Shown: one piece after another, positions 1 to 6,854 of the stretch | How positions within the stretch are numbered: the stretch's first letter is position 1 | Layout: every line of letters starts with the position of its first letter | Assembly (NCBI GenBank): GCA_002340515.1 | Contig: DDMF01000153.1 | Location: 1 to 29,002 of the forward strand | Reading direction: 5' to 3' | From: Rhodobacteraceae bacterium UBA2553 | GTDB taxonomy: Bacteria; Pseudomonadota; Alphaproteobacteria; Rhodobacterales; Rhodobacteraceae | Length of the DNA stretch: 29,002 nt | The notes under the pieces: model-generated | The model's database searches: none | The model's input: only the letters and a program-made list of their open reading frames with translations | What the model was told of the DNA's origin: nothing | Program-made: the position numbers and the translations under genes

Positions 1-1584
1 CGCCGAGGTCGCCTCGTCCAACAGCAAGATTGGTGGGTTCTTAAGCAATGTCCGCGCGATACCCACTCGCTGTTTTTCACCGCCAGACAGCTTTAGCCCG
101 CGTTCACCAACCGAGGTGTCATAGCCATCGGGTAAGCCCATAACAAAATCATGGATCTTTGCGGCACGCGCAGCCTCTTCCACCTCTTCGCGGCTGGCGT
201 CAGGTCGACCATAAGCAATGTTGTAATAGATCGAGTCATTGAACAAAACCGTGTCCTGTGGCACCACACCAATGGCCTTATGAAGGCTGGTCTGTGTGAT
301 GTCGCGAATGTCCTGCCCATCAATTTTCAACGCCCCACCATTCACATCGTAAAACCGGAACAACAGCCGCCCGATGGTGGATTTTCCCGACCCGGATGGC
401 CCGACGATTGCGACCGTTTGCCCCGCTGGCACCTCCAATGAGACGCCTTTCAAAATGGCGCGTTCCTCATCATAGCCAAAATGAAGGTCTTCAAAGGTCA
501 ACGCCCCACCGGTTACATTCAACTCAGGCGCATTGGGCTTATCGTTCACTTCTGCAGGCTGCTCCAACAACGTAAACATCTCGCCCATATCAACCAAGGA
601 TTGGCGGATTTCGCGATACACGGTGCCCAAAAAGTTCAGCGGCATGGTGATTTGGATCATATAGGCGTTGACCATGACAAAATCGCCAACAGTCAGCTTG
701 CCCTGCTGAACTCCCATTGCCGCCAAAACCATGACGGCCACCAAGCCACCGGTGATCAGGAAGGCTTGTCCGAAGTTCAGAAAAGCCAGCGAGTAGGAGG
801 TCTTAAGCGCGGCACGCTCATACCCGGCCATTGCCACATCATACCGCTCCGCTTCGCGGGCTTCGGCGCCAAAATACTTTACCGTTTCAAAATTCAACAG
901 GCTGTCGATCGCCTTCTGGTTGGCGTCGGTGTCTTGATCATTCATCTCTTTGCGAATTTTCACCCGCCACTCGGTGACCTTGAACGTGAACCAGACATAG
1001 GCCCAAATCGTCGCAACAACGACAGCTAAATACCAGATATCAAATACGAAAAACAAAATGGCAGAGACCATGGCCAGCTCAAGTGCCAGCGGCCCCATTG
1101 AGAAAAGCAAGAAGCGCAAAAGGAAATCCACCCCTTTGACACCCCGTTCAATGATCCGGCTCAGCCCCCCTGTTTTGCGCGAGATATGATAGCGCATCGA
1201 CAGGCGATGAATATGGGTGAAGGTCTCTAACGCCAGCTGGCGCAGCGCCCGTTGCCCCACCTTCGCAAAAACTGCGTCTCGTAACTGTTGAAACCCGTTT
1301 GACATCAACCGAGCACCGCCATAGGCGAGCGTCAGCCCCACAGCCCCAAGGCCAAGCCATGTGGCCGGGTTCGCTCCATCGCCCGCCAGTGCGTCAACTG
1401 CCGCTTTATAAAGAAACGGCGTAGAAACGGTGATGAGTTTCGCCAAGAGCAGCATTGCCATCGCCCAGACCACACGTCGTTTTACCCAAGCCTGCCCCTT
1501 TGGCCAAAGATAAGGGGAAACACGCTTGATGATCTGCACGCTGTCTTCAGGCGCCTGTGTGGCAGTAATATGGGAATGTCGCAT
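1..1584 (-). CDS. atm1: Atm1-type ABC exporter, fused permease and ATPase (3' end cut by window)
   Basis: Half-transporter with an N-terminal six-helix membrane domain and a C-terminal nucleotide-binding domain. 528 codons are present and the reading frame runs off the window edge just after Walker B. Visible motifs are Walker A GPSGSGKST (about residues 395-403), the ABC signature LSGGEKQRV (about 498) and Walker B ILLLDEA (about 519-525). The linker stretch with NQKAIDSLLNFETVKYF is typical of the Atm1/ABCB7 heavy-metal and glutathione-conjugate exporters rather than of MsbA. Known members sit in the inner membrane as homodimers and move glutathione-linked sulfur or metal species. The start ATG gives MRHSHITATQ. 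The LysM gene lies upstream on the same strand about 100 bp away. I am sure of the family; the substrate is inferred. Confidence 0.9.
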   Translation of the reverse strand, partial: MRHSHITATQAPEDSVQIIKRVSPYLWPKGQAWVKRRVVWAMAMLLLAKLITVSTPFLYKAAVDALAGDGANPATWLGLGAVGLTLAYGGARLMSNGFQQLRDAVFAKVGQRALRQLALETFTHIHRLSMRYHISRKTGGLSRIIERGVKGVDFLLRFLLFSMGPLALELAMVSAILFFVFDIWYLAVVVATIWAYVWFTFKVTEWRVKIRKEMNDQDTDANQKAIDSLLNFETVKYFGAEAREAERYDVAMAGYERAALKTSYSLAFLNFGQAFLITGGLVAVMVLAAMGVQQGKLTVGDFVMVNAYMIQITMPLNFLGTVYREIRQSLVDMGEMFTLLEQPAEVNDKPNAPELNVTGGALTFEDLHFGYDEERAILKGVSLEVPAGQTVAIVGPSGSGKSTIGRLLFRFYDVNGGALKIDGQDIRDITQTSLHKAIGVVPQDTVLFNDSIYYNIAYGRPDASREEVEEAARAAKIHDFVMGLPDGYDTSVGERGLKLSGGEKQRVGIARTLLKNPPILLLDEATSA

Positions 1585-1689
1585 GCTCGCTTCTTTGCTG
1601 GCTGACGCGTCCAATAGACGGATTTCAGACGGACCCTACAGATAGGGGGCCGCCTGTCCAAGGTCGAGGGTTGATAGGTGTTTTTAATG

Positions 1690-3159
1690 TTATTGTTGGC
1701 CCGGCACCGCAAAAACCTGCCCTGGATAGATCAAGTCGGGGTTGCTGATCTTGTCACGATTGGCGTCAAACACCTGAACATAAAGCGTCCCTTTCCCAAG
1801 GTTATCTCGTGCAATCGCCCACAGCGTTGCCCCGGCTTGCACGGTCACAACGCGCGGGCGGGAGGCAACTTGGCCAATGGGATTTGTAGCCACGGAGGCA
1901 ACATCTCCCTCGTCCTGCTCTGCATCCAATTGGGCGGCTGCCGACGGTACCCTTGCAGGGGCAGGCAGGGCGTCTTCAGTCAAAGCGATCTCTGCGTCCT
2001 CTTGCGTCGCGGGCATTGTTGCAGGATTTTCTTGCCCGTTGGTGCCGGTCGCCACTGCAACCTCCAAAGCATTGGTGGTTGTGCCGCTTGCACCATCAGA
2101 ATTCGGTATTTTCACGTCATTAATGGCAGGTTCTTTTGAGGCCGCGAGCGCGTTTGCACTCTCGTTCGCTTGTCCGGCTTGTGCATCTGCGGGTACTTCA
2201 GACAATGAAGCAAGCTGTGCAGGATCCTCACGCTTGAACGGTGTTTCAAGTCGCGATATCACGTTTTCTGCGTCATCCAATGCCTCGATGCGCATCGTAT
2301 AAATCCCTGCATCCACATCATTCAGCGTCACCCGCCACTGGCCGTTTTCAGACACCAGTCCCTCGGCAATCCGCGCATCATCCAGATAGATACGAACCGT
2401 TTGCGTCGCAGCACCCCGTCCGGCCAATGCGACCGCGCCGGTCTCATCATAGGAAATACTGTCCAGACTGACATCAACTGCTTCGCCACTTTCACCTGCG
2501 CCTTGGATGACCACGATCCCATCCTGATCCGCCAACAAAACCTGTGGGCTTTCGGGTTGTTCAACGGGGGCCTCGACCGCCACCTCTGGGGCCGTATCAC
2601 CCGTAGCCCCCCCCGGCACAGGTGCCTCCATTGCGGCCGTTACCGACGTTGTGTCAGCCTCAGGTTTTGGCGCTGTGGTTGGACCAACAATCACCGATTG
2701 TTCCGAGGATTGTAAGGCCTTGCCGTCAACCAACAAACTCATGACGCGGGGCGTGTCAGACGGGGCTAAGGTAAACAGGGCCACAAAATTGCCATTGGCA
2801 TCCGTTTGCGTGGTGCTCACGGGCTGACCATCGACCAAAAGCTCGACTTTTGAACCCGGTGTGGCTTGCCCTGCAATAACCGACGCGCCGTCCGGCTCCA
2901 CGCGGACAACATCAAACCGCGGGGGGATAGCTGCCGTAGATACATCTGCCGGGTCCGGTTCGGGTGGAGAGGCCACATCATCAGATGAGCTCTTGGGCGC
3001 GACAAACTGCGATGGCGGTTCCGACACAGGTGCTTTTGCCTCTATTGGTGCATCATCTTGTGTCATCCACCAGCCAAACGCCGCCAAAACCACGGCAATC
3101 ACCGCGCCACCCGCCGCCAATCCGCCCGCGCCCAGCTTGGGCGTTTCATTTGATGTCAT
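1690..3159 (-). CDS. LysM-domain membrane-anchored envelope protein with Ig-like repeats
   Basis: Predicted 489-residue protein. A hydrophobic segment near residues 11-32 (GLAAGGAVIAVVLAAFGWW) should anchor it in the inner membrane with the rest in the periplasm. Next come an acidic, proline-rich linker, two beta-rich segments resembling bacterial Ig-like modules (one around ATPGSKVELLVDGQPV, one around QTVRIYLDDARIAEG), another low-complexity linker rich in A, E and T, and a C-terminal LysM domain of about 50 residues (VQAGATLWAIARDNLG to IYPGQVFAVPG). LysM domains bind N-acetylglucosamine in peptidoglycan, so a cell-wall-associated role is likely. Three ATGs lie in a row; I chose the third because the GAGGGG ribosome site ends 6 nt before it. 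An in-frame upstream start at 3183 is possible. Divergent from the LOG gene. Confidence 0.85.
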   Translation of the reverse strand: MTSNETPKLGAGGLAAGGAVIAVVLAAFGWWMTQDDAPIEAKAPVSEPPSQFVAPKSSSDDVASPPEPDPADVSTAAIPPRFDVVRVEPDGASVIAGQATPGSKVELLVDGQPVSTTQTDANGNFVALFTLAPSDTPRVMSLLVDGKALQSSEQSVIVGPTTAPKPEADTTSVTAAMEAPVPGGATGDTAPEVAVEAPVEQPESPQVLLADQDGIVVIQGAGESGEAVDVSLDSISYDETGAVALAGRGAATQTVRIYLDDARIAEGLVSENGQWRVTLNDVDAGIYTMRIEALDDAENVISRLETPFKREDPAQLASLSEVPADAQAGQANESANALAASKEPAINDVKIPNSDGASGTTTNALEVAVATGTNGQENPATMPATQEDAEIALTEDALPAPARVPSAAAQLDAEQDEGDVASVATNPIGQVASRPRVVTVQAGATLWAIARDNLGKGTLYVQVFDANRDKISNPDLIYPGQVFAVPGQQ

Positions 3160-3320
3160 CATCATCCCCTCACGGTTGATCACACGACCTTCCCCGTCAA
3201 TGCTCCAACCTGGTTTTTGTTCACATGCCTGTACGCATCACAGCCCGCCTGCCCCAACGGAAGGAAAAGGCAAAGATCCCCAGCCTCATCCCACCGTTTT
3301 TGCGATTGTTTCACCGCGAC

Positions 3321-3349
3321 TTGAGACAGCTTAACAATCCCGGTAACAC
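3321..3349 (+). promoter_or_regulatory. Possible sigma70-type promoter of the LOG-family gene
   Basis: TTGAGA, 17 nt, TAACAC. The -35 hexamer is good and the -10 weak. Transcription would start about 25 nt before the ATG. A small inverted repeat CCGGT-AAC-ACCGG (3340-3352) overlaps the -10 and could be an operator. The remaining part of the 3160-3320 gap holds nothing I can name. Confidence 0.3.
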
Positions 3350-3379
3350 CGGTCAAAAGGTCAATTGAAGGATTACGAC

Positions 3380-3937
3380 ATGGCCCGAACAGCATCTATA
3401 TGTGTTTTCTGCGGCGCACGCTTTGGAAACAACCCAGCATACGGCGACGCGGCACGTGAACTTGGGGCAGAATTGGTTACAGAAAACTGGCGGTTGGTAT
3501 ATGGGGCCGGCGATGTTGGATTAATGGGGGCCGTTGCCAAAGCCGCCCAAGACGCGGGTGCGGAAACATTTGGCGTCATCCCACAACATTTGATGGATCG
3601 GGAGGTTGGCAACCGCGATCTGACCAGTTTCATCGTGACGGAAAACATGCATGAGCGAAAAAAGGTCATGTTTATGAACTCGGACGCCATTGTTGTGCTT
3701 CCGGGCGGCGCGGGATCACTGGATGAGTTTTTTGAGGTCCTCACATGGCGGCAACTTGGGCTGCATGACAAACCAATCGTGCTCTTGAATGTCTTGGGCT
3801 ATTGGGATCCGCTGATCGCTTTGATGGATCACATCGTTGCGCAGGGCTTCGCGGATGAAAGCGTCAAGGATTTCATTCACATTGCGGATGATGTTCCAGC
3901 GGCGAAAACTGCCTTGAAAACCGCGCTAAAGCTCTAA
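3380..3937 (+). CDS. LOG-family protein (TIGR00730), cytokinin-type nucleoside 5'-monophosphate phosphoribohydrolase
   Basis: 185-residue Rossmann-like protein of the LOG (Lonely Guy) family, which removes ribose 5-phosphate from N6-modified adenosine monophosphates or from other nucleoside monophosphates. The family signature PGGxGTxxE is present as PGGAGSLDE at residues 108-116, and the upstream ERKKVM motif (92-97) carries the conserved Arg and Lys of the active site. The N-terminal CVFCGARFG is also characteristic. Length is normal. The start is the ATG at MARTASIC, preceded by GAAGGA at a 7-nt distance; a TTG five codons earlier is less likely. The gene converges on sodB and shares a strong hairpin terminator with it. 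The physiological substrate in bacteria of this type is not settled. Confidence 0.9.
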   Translation: MARTASICVFCGARFGNNPAYGDAARELGAELVTENWRLVYGAGDVGLMGAVAKAAQDAGAETFGVIPQHLMDREVGNRDLTSFIVTENMHERKKVMFMNSDAIVVLPGGAGSLDEFFEVLTWRQLGLHDKPIVLLNVLGYWDPLIALMDHIVAQGFADESVKDFIHIADDVPAAKTALKTALKL

Positions 3938-3945
3938 CCATAATA

Positions 3946-3975
3946 AAAAGGGCTGCTCCTTTGAGCAGCCCTTTT
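3946..3975. terminator. Bidirectional intrinsic terminator between the LOG gene and sodB
   Basis: Perfect 13-bp stem AAAAGGGCTGCTC / GAGCAGCCCTTTT with a 4-nt CTTT loop. The A-run and T-run at the two bases make it usable from both strands, serving both convergent genes. Confidence 0.88.
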
Positions 3976-3995
3976 GAATGTCATAGTCGTCACGC

Positions 3996-4595
3996 TCACA
4001 TGCGCGAGGCAACATTTTCCCAGTTCACAAGGTTGTCCAGAAAGTTTGACAGGTAAACCGGACGCTTGTTGCGGAAATCAATGTAATAGCTGTGCTCCCA
4101 CACGTCGCAACCCAGCAATGCGGTCTGGCCAAAGCACAATGGGTTCACACCGTTTTCGGTTTTGGTCACAGCCAATGAGCCATCGGCGTTTTTCACCAAC
4201 CAGCACCAGCCAGACCCAAACTGACCTGCACCTGCGGCGGAAAACTGCGACTTAAACTCATCAACCGAGCCAAAATTCTCAACAAGCGCTTTTTCCAGCT
4301 CACCCGGCATGGCCGATTTGCCCGGCCCCATCATCTCCCAAAACTGGTTGTGGTTCCACAGTTGCGAGATGTTGTTGAAGATCCCGTTTTGCGCCACGGA
4401 CGTCTTGTCATAAGTGCCGGTGATGATCTCTTCGAGGGTCTTACCCTCCCATTCAGTGCCCGCAATCGCGGCATTGCCGTTGGTCACATAGGCGTTGTGG
4501 TGCAGGTCGTGATGGTACTCCATCGTTTCTGCAGACATGCCAAGATCGGCAAGTGCATCGTGAGCATAGGGAAGATCGGGAAGTTCAAAAGCCAT
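3996..4595 (-). CDS. sodB: Superoxide dismutase, Fe type
   Basis: 199-residue cytosolic enzyme converting superoxide to oxygen and hydrogen peroxide. Metal ligands can be placed at H28 (EYHHDLHH), H82 (QLWNH), D164 and H168 (DVWEHSYY). Gln78 in SQLWNH takes the position of the glutamine that marks iron enzymes (Gln69 in E. coli SodB), and the MnSOD-type glutamine later in the chain is absent, so iron or cambialistic use is likely. Length and the C-terminal WEHSYYIDFRNKRPVYL region are standard. A strong AAGGGGG ribosome site precedes the ATG. It is transcribed toward the shared terminator and appears to be a single-gene unit, because a terminator also lies upstream at 4674-4702. Confidence 0.96.
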   Translation of the reverse strand: MAFELPDLPYAHDALADLGMSAETMEYHHDLHHNAYVTNGNAAIAGTEWEGKTLEEIITGTYDKTSVAQNGIFNNISQLWNHNQFWEMMGPGKSAMPGELEKALVENFGSVDEFKSQFSAAGAGQFGSGWCWLVKNADGSLAVTKTENGVNPLCFGQTALLGCDVWEHSYYIDFRNKRPVYLSNFLDNLVNWENVASRM

Positions 4596-4636
4596 GTTGG
4601 CCCCCTTAAATCGCGTGTTTCAGTTACGTTCTAGAT

Positions 4637-4651
4637 GGGGCACCACGCCCC
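4637..4651. promoter_or_regulatory. Inverted repeat in the sodB upstream region
   Basis: GGGGC-N5-GCCCC lies about 45 nt upstream of the sodB start, next to a -35-like TTGACC on the minus strand (4656-4661). It may be an operator or part of the sodB 5' leader. The regulator is unknown and no -10 box is convincing. Confidence 0.25.
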
Positions 4652-4673
4652 TGCTGGTCAAGGGCAGAGACAG

Positions 4674-4702
4674 AAAAACCGCCGAAAAATCCGGCGGTTT
4701 TT
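4674..4702 (-). terminator. Intrinsic terminator after the secreted-protein trio
   Basis: Stem AAAACCGCCG / CGGCGGTTTT with a short A/T loop. On the minus strand it ends in a T-run. It lies 22 bp past the stop codon of the last of the three secreted-protein genes and isolates sodB from them. Confidence 0.82.
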
Positions 4703-4724
4703 TATTTTCAAAATAACAAAGCCT

Positions 4725-5150
4725 CTATTTCAGAACGCATTTGCCCTTGCCCTTAAACGTGTTTTGATAACCCAAAGGCTTCATCGACTCTCGCGCAGAG
4801 AGATTTGCTTTCATAATGGTCAAGTTGTACCGATTGTTTGGCATAACATCCCAATTGCCTTCAGTGGTCTGCACCTTGAGCTGTTTCACACTCCATGCAT
4901 AAGTAATGCGCTTGTCATTCTCATAGGAAATTTCTGCTGCAATTGGCTGTGAATATACTTCATCAATTAACCCATCATAAACCATAATCTCGCCGGTCTT
5001 TGTGTCGTGCTCAATATAAGTTTGTGGTGGGATCAAGAAGCTATCATGACCAGACACAGCCCCCATTTCGCACAAATACGTTTCCGCCATGACCGACACA
5101 GGAGCCAATGCAATCATTGTTCCAATTGTAAGCGACATCCAATTTTTCAT
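4725..5150 (-). CDS. Small secreted protein, family member A (unknown function)
   Basis: 141 residues. An N-terminal signal peptide (MKNWMSLTIGTMIALAPV, cleavage after VMA) is followed by a mature part of about 119 residues. I do not recognise a named domain. The mature protein has one Cys near its start (ETYLCEM) and one four residues from the end (KGKGKCVLK), a spacing shared with the two upstream genes and suggesting a disulfide that ties the ends together. The stretch LTIMKANLSA also aligns with S(V)xIQKADHSA in the two paralogues. The chosen ATG has GGAG 6 nt upstream; a TTG four codons earlier is less likely. It is the most divergent of the three and is followed by an intrinsic terminator. 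A periplasmic or extracellular location is inferred. Confidence 0.75.
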   Translation of the reverse strand: MKNWMSLTIGTMIALAPVSVMAETYLCEMGAVSGHDSFLIPPQTYIEHDTKTGEIMVYDGLIDEVYSQPIAAEISYENDKRITYAWSVKQLKVQTTEGNWDVMPNNRYNLTIMKANLSARESMKPLGYQNTFKGKGKCVLK

Positions 5151-5257
5151 TTGTTTCTCCAAATAGGTCTTGATGGTTTGATTTATCTGGTGTGAGCAAA
5201 GGTTCGGCCTAGTGTGGCCTTAGCTATTTTTGGTGCGCGCTTCCGCGCTGCCCAATC

Positions 5258-5707
5258 TCACTTCACGATGCAACTTCCCTTGCCATGAAAGCTTTTTCCA
5301 AGGTCAGTGGCACTGACAGGGTTGGCCCGAAGTGTCGCTGAGTGATCCGCTTTTTGAATGGAAACTGAATAGATGGTCAATCCAACGCGCCGGCGATTTA
5401 CATGCCGCTCAATCGGGATATCCGTATTGTCGACTGAGAACTGAAAAGTCACCCGACGTGCATTGTTGATCGTTAATTCCCCATCAAACGCCCGTTTTCC
5501 AACGTTCTCAAATAACCCCGTAGTCACCGTTACACGCGCTTTTTCACGGTCGTTGGTAATCTGGACAGTTGTCGGAACCCAGGCCTCATATCGGTCAGGC
5601 ACTTTGAATGTGCAATTCAGTGTCTCTGCTGCGACAGGCGTACCAAGCAAGCCTGCGAATACAAGAGAGATAAGGGACGTTTTATTAAAGGTTTTTCCAA
5701 ACATCAT
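5258..5707 (-). CDS. Small secreted protein, family member B (unknown function)
   Basis: 149 residues with a signal peptide ending in GTPVAA before ETLNC. The mature chain is rich in beta-type alternation and carries two Cys: one at ETLNCTF, one in the C-terminal FHGKGSCIVK. It is closely similar along its whole length to the next upstream gene, for example WVPTTVQITND versus WVPTVVRITND, TDIPIERHVNR versus SDIPIERKYNR, and SIQKADHSATLRANP versus TIQKADHSATFRANP. I chose the ATG at MMFGKTFNK because it gives a proper signal peptide; an ORF extension to 5755 has no ribosome site. About 107 bp separate it from member A, with no clear terminator between them. Function not recognised. Confidence 0.72.
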   Translation of the reverse strand: MMFGKTFNKTSLISLVFAGLLGTPVAAETLNCTFKVPDRYEAWVPTTVQITNDREKARVTVTTGLFENVGKRAFDGELTINNARRVTFQFSVDNTDIPIERHVNRRRVGLTIYSVSIQKADHSATLRANPVSATDLGKSFHGKGSCIVK

Positions 5708-5760
5708 TTCTTTTTCCGTTGTTTTCTGGGGACGCGTGGATGGGGTAATCGCCATGTGTT

Positions 5761-5776
5761 CGGGGTAATAGCCCCG
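5761..5776. repeat. Small hairpin and repeated ATTACCCC element between secreted-protein genes
   Basis: CGGGG-TAATAG-CCCCG forms a 5-bp stem just below the stop of member C. The 12-nt string GGGGTAAT(C/A)GCC occurs at 5742-5753 and again at 5762-5773. There is no T-run, so this may be a processing or attenuating structure rather than a full terminator. Confidence 0.3.
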
Positions 5777-5782
5777 CTCAGT

Positions 5783-6211
5783 TCATTTCAGAACACATGA
5801 CCCTTTTCCGTGAAAACTTTTTCCATGATCAGATGCATAGTTTGGATTGGCCCGAAACGTCGCTGAGTGATCTGCTTTTTGAATGGTGACTGAATAAGTG
5901 GTCAACCCAAGGACCTTACGATTATATTTCCGCTCAATCGGAATATCAGAATTGTTGTATTGGAACCGAAACGTCGCTCTACGATCGTTATTGGTTCCTA
6001 GCTTTCCCAGAATTGCGTGTTTCCCATGGCGATCAAACAACTCTGCACTCACGGATACACGCGAAAGGTCGGCGTCGTTTGTAATCCGAACAACTGTCGG
6101 AACCCACTGTTTGAAACGGTCTTTTACATCGAATTTGCAGTCATATACCTCTGCAATCGCTGGTGTCGCCACCACACCACCAAGAGTCAAAAGAAAAGCA
6201 TGTAGTTTCAT
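5783..6211 (-). CDS. Small secreted protein, family member C (unknown function)
   Basis: 142 residues with a signal peptide (MKLHAFLLTLGGVVATPAIA, cleavage before EVYDC). It is the first gene of the trio and near twin of member B, with the same two cysteines (VYDCKF and the terminal KSFHGKGSCVLK) and the same IQKADHSATxRANP block. A strong GAGGAGG ribosome site lies 7 nt before the ATG. Upstream, TCTAG-N7-CTAGA at 6232-6248 is a short palindrome that might be an operator. The whole 4.7-6.2 kb stretch looks more A/T-rich than its neighbours, which could mean weak codon selection or acquisition by transfer. I cannot match it to a named domain. Confidence 0.76.
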   Translation of the reverse strand: MKLHAFLLTLGGVVATPAIAEVYDCKFDVKDRFKQWVPTVVRITNDADLSRVSVSAELFDRHGKHAILGKLGTNNDRRATFRFQYNNSDIPIERKYNRKVLGLTTYSVTIQKADHSATFRANPNYASDHGKSFHGKGSCVLK

Positions 6212-6231
6212 AAAAAAACCTCCTCAAACAA

Positions 6232-6248
6232 TCTAGCGTTGAACTAGA
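6232..6248. promoter_or_regulatory. Palindrome upstream of the secreted-protein trio
   Basis: TCTAG-N7-CTAGA sits 20-37 nt before the start codon of member C, in the position of a promoter or operator. The regulator is unknown; short arms make chance occurrence possible. Confidence 0.22.
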
Positions 6249-6267
6249 CCGATTTGAGAAGGTTTAC

Positions 6268-6285
6268 AAGCCCTTGGCAGGGCTT
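6268..6285. terminator. Hairpin downstream of soxG
   Basis: AAGCCCT-TGGC-AGGGCTT is a perfect 7-bp stem 12 bp past the soxG stop. The T-rich tail is on the plus strand (TTTCTTTC), not on the sox-coding strand, so it is a poor intrinsic terminator for soxG, although the position suits operon end or RNA 3' protection. Confidence 0.4.
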
Positions 6286-6296
6286 TCTTTCAACTA

Positions 6297-6854
6297 TTAC
6301 AGGTAAACTTCGCCCCCCGGCAAAGCTGCGTCTTTCAACAGATCAAATGCGTATTTTCCGACCGATCGGAAACACACCAATTCGGCTGTTTCCTCGTCAA
6401 TCATATGAAACGCAGCTGGGATTTGCGCGATGCGTGTGCGGCGCAATTGCCCCGGTGACAAGGCGTTCACATCCGCCGGGCTCACCTTTGCAACCACTTC
6501 GCGGGCGGCAGCACCAATGATGCGAAATACAGTCCGCGCATCAGACACATTGACGGCCAGCGCATGCTCACCCGCCAACGCCTTGGTGAGGGCCGCAACC
6601 ATATCATTTGCGGCAGCATGATCCACAATCAGCAACAGCTCATCCGGAGACATCCAGCCCACCCGGCCCTTGTCCCCCGAAGCAATCTCACCCTGCCCGG
6701 GCATCGCTGCCCCCGTCGCGGATTTAACGGCCTTGGCCAACGCTTTTGATGTAAGATCCCCACGCAGGGTGATCATGCCCACAAGGCCCTGTTCTTCGAC
6801 GCGCACATAGCCCTCAAAGCTGGCGCCATTCAGCGTAGAAACAGCATTAGACAT
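6297..6854 (-). CDS. soxG: Sarcosine oxidase subunit gamma
   Basis: 185 residues. Smallest-but-one subunit of heterotetrameric sarcosine oxidase; related in fold to the GcvT/folate-binding family, and it packs against the alpha subunit. It has no cofactor of its own in characterised enzymes. Identification rests on the text of the protein (GSFEGYVRV-like start, RTRIAQIPAAFHMIDEE, CFRSVGKYAFDLLKDA near the end) and on its place after soxA. The start ATG overlaps the soxA stop by 8 nt and GGAG in the soxA tail provides the ribosome site, so translation is coupled. An earlier in-frame ATG at 6893 lies within soxA and is unlikely. Last gene of the operon. Confidence 0.9.
   Translation of the reverse strand: MSNAVSTLNGASFEGYVRVEEQGLVGMITLRGDLTSKALAKAVKSATGAAMPGQGEIASGDKGRVGWMSPDELLLIVDHAAANDMVAALTKALAGEHALAVNVSDARTVFRIIGAAAREVVAKVSPADVNALSPGQLRRTRIAQIPAAFHMIDEETAELVCFRSVGKYAFDLLKDAALPGGEVYL

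Noticed and set aside
5235..5248. GCGCG-CTTC-CGCGC hairpin after secreted member B as a terminator
   Set aside because: Stem present, but no T-run follows on the minus strand.
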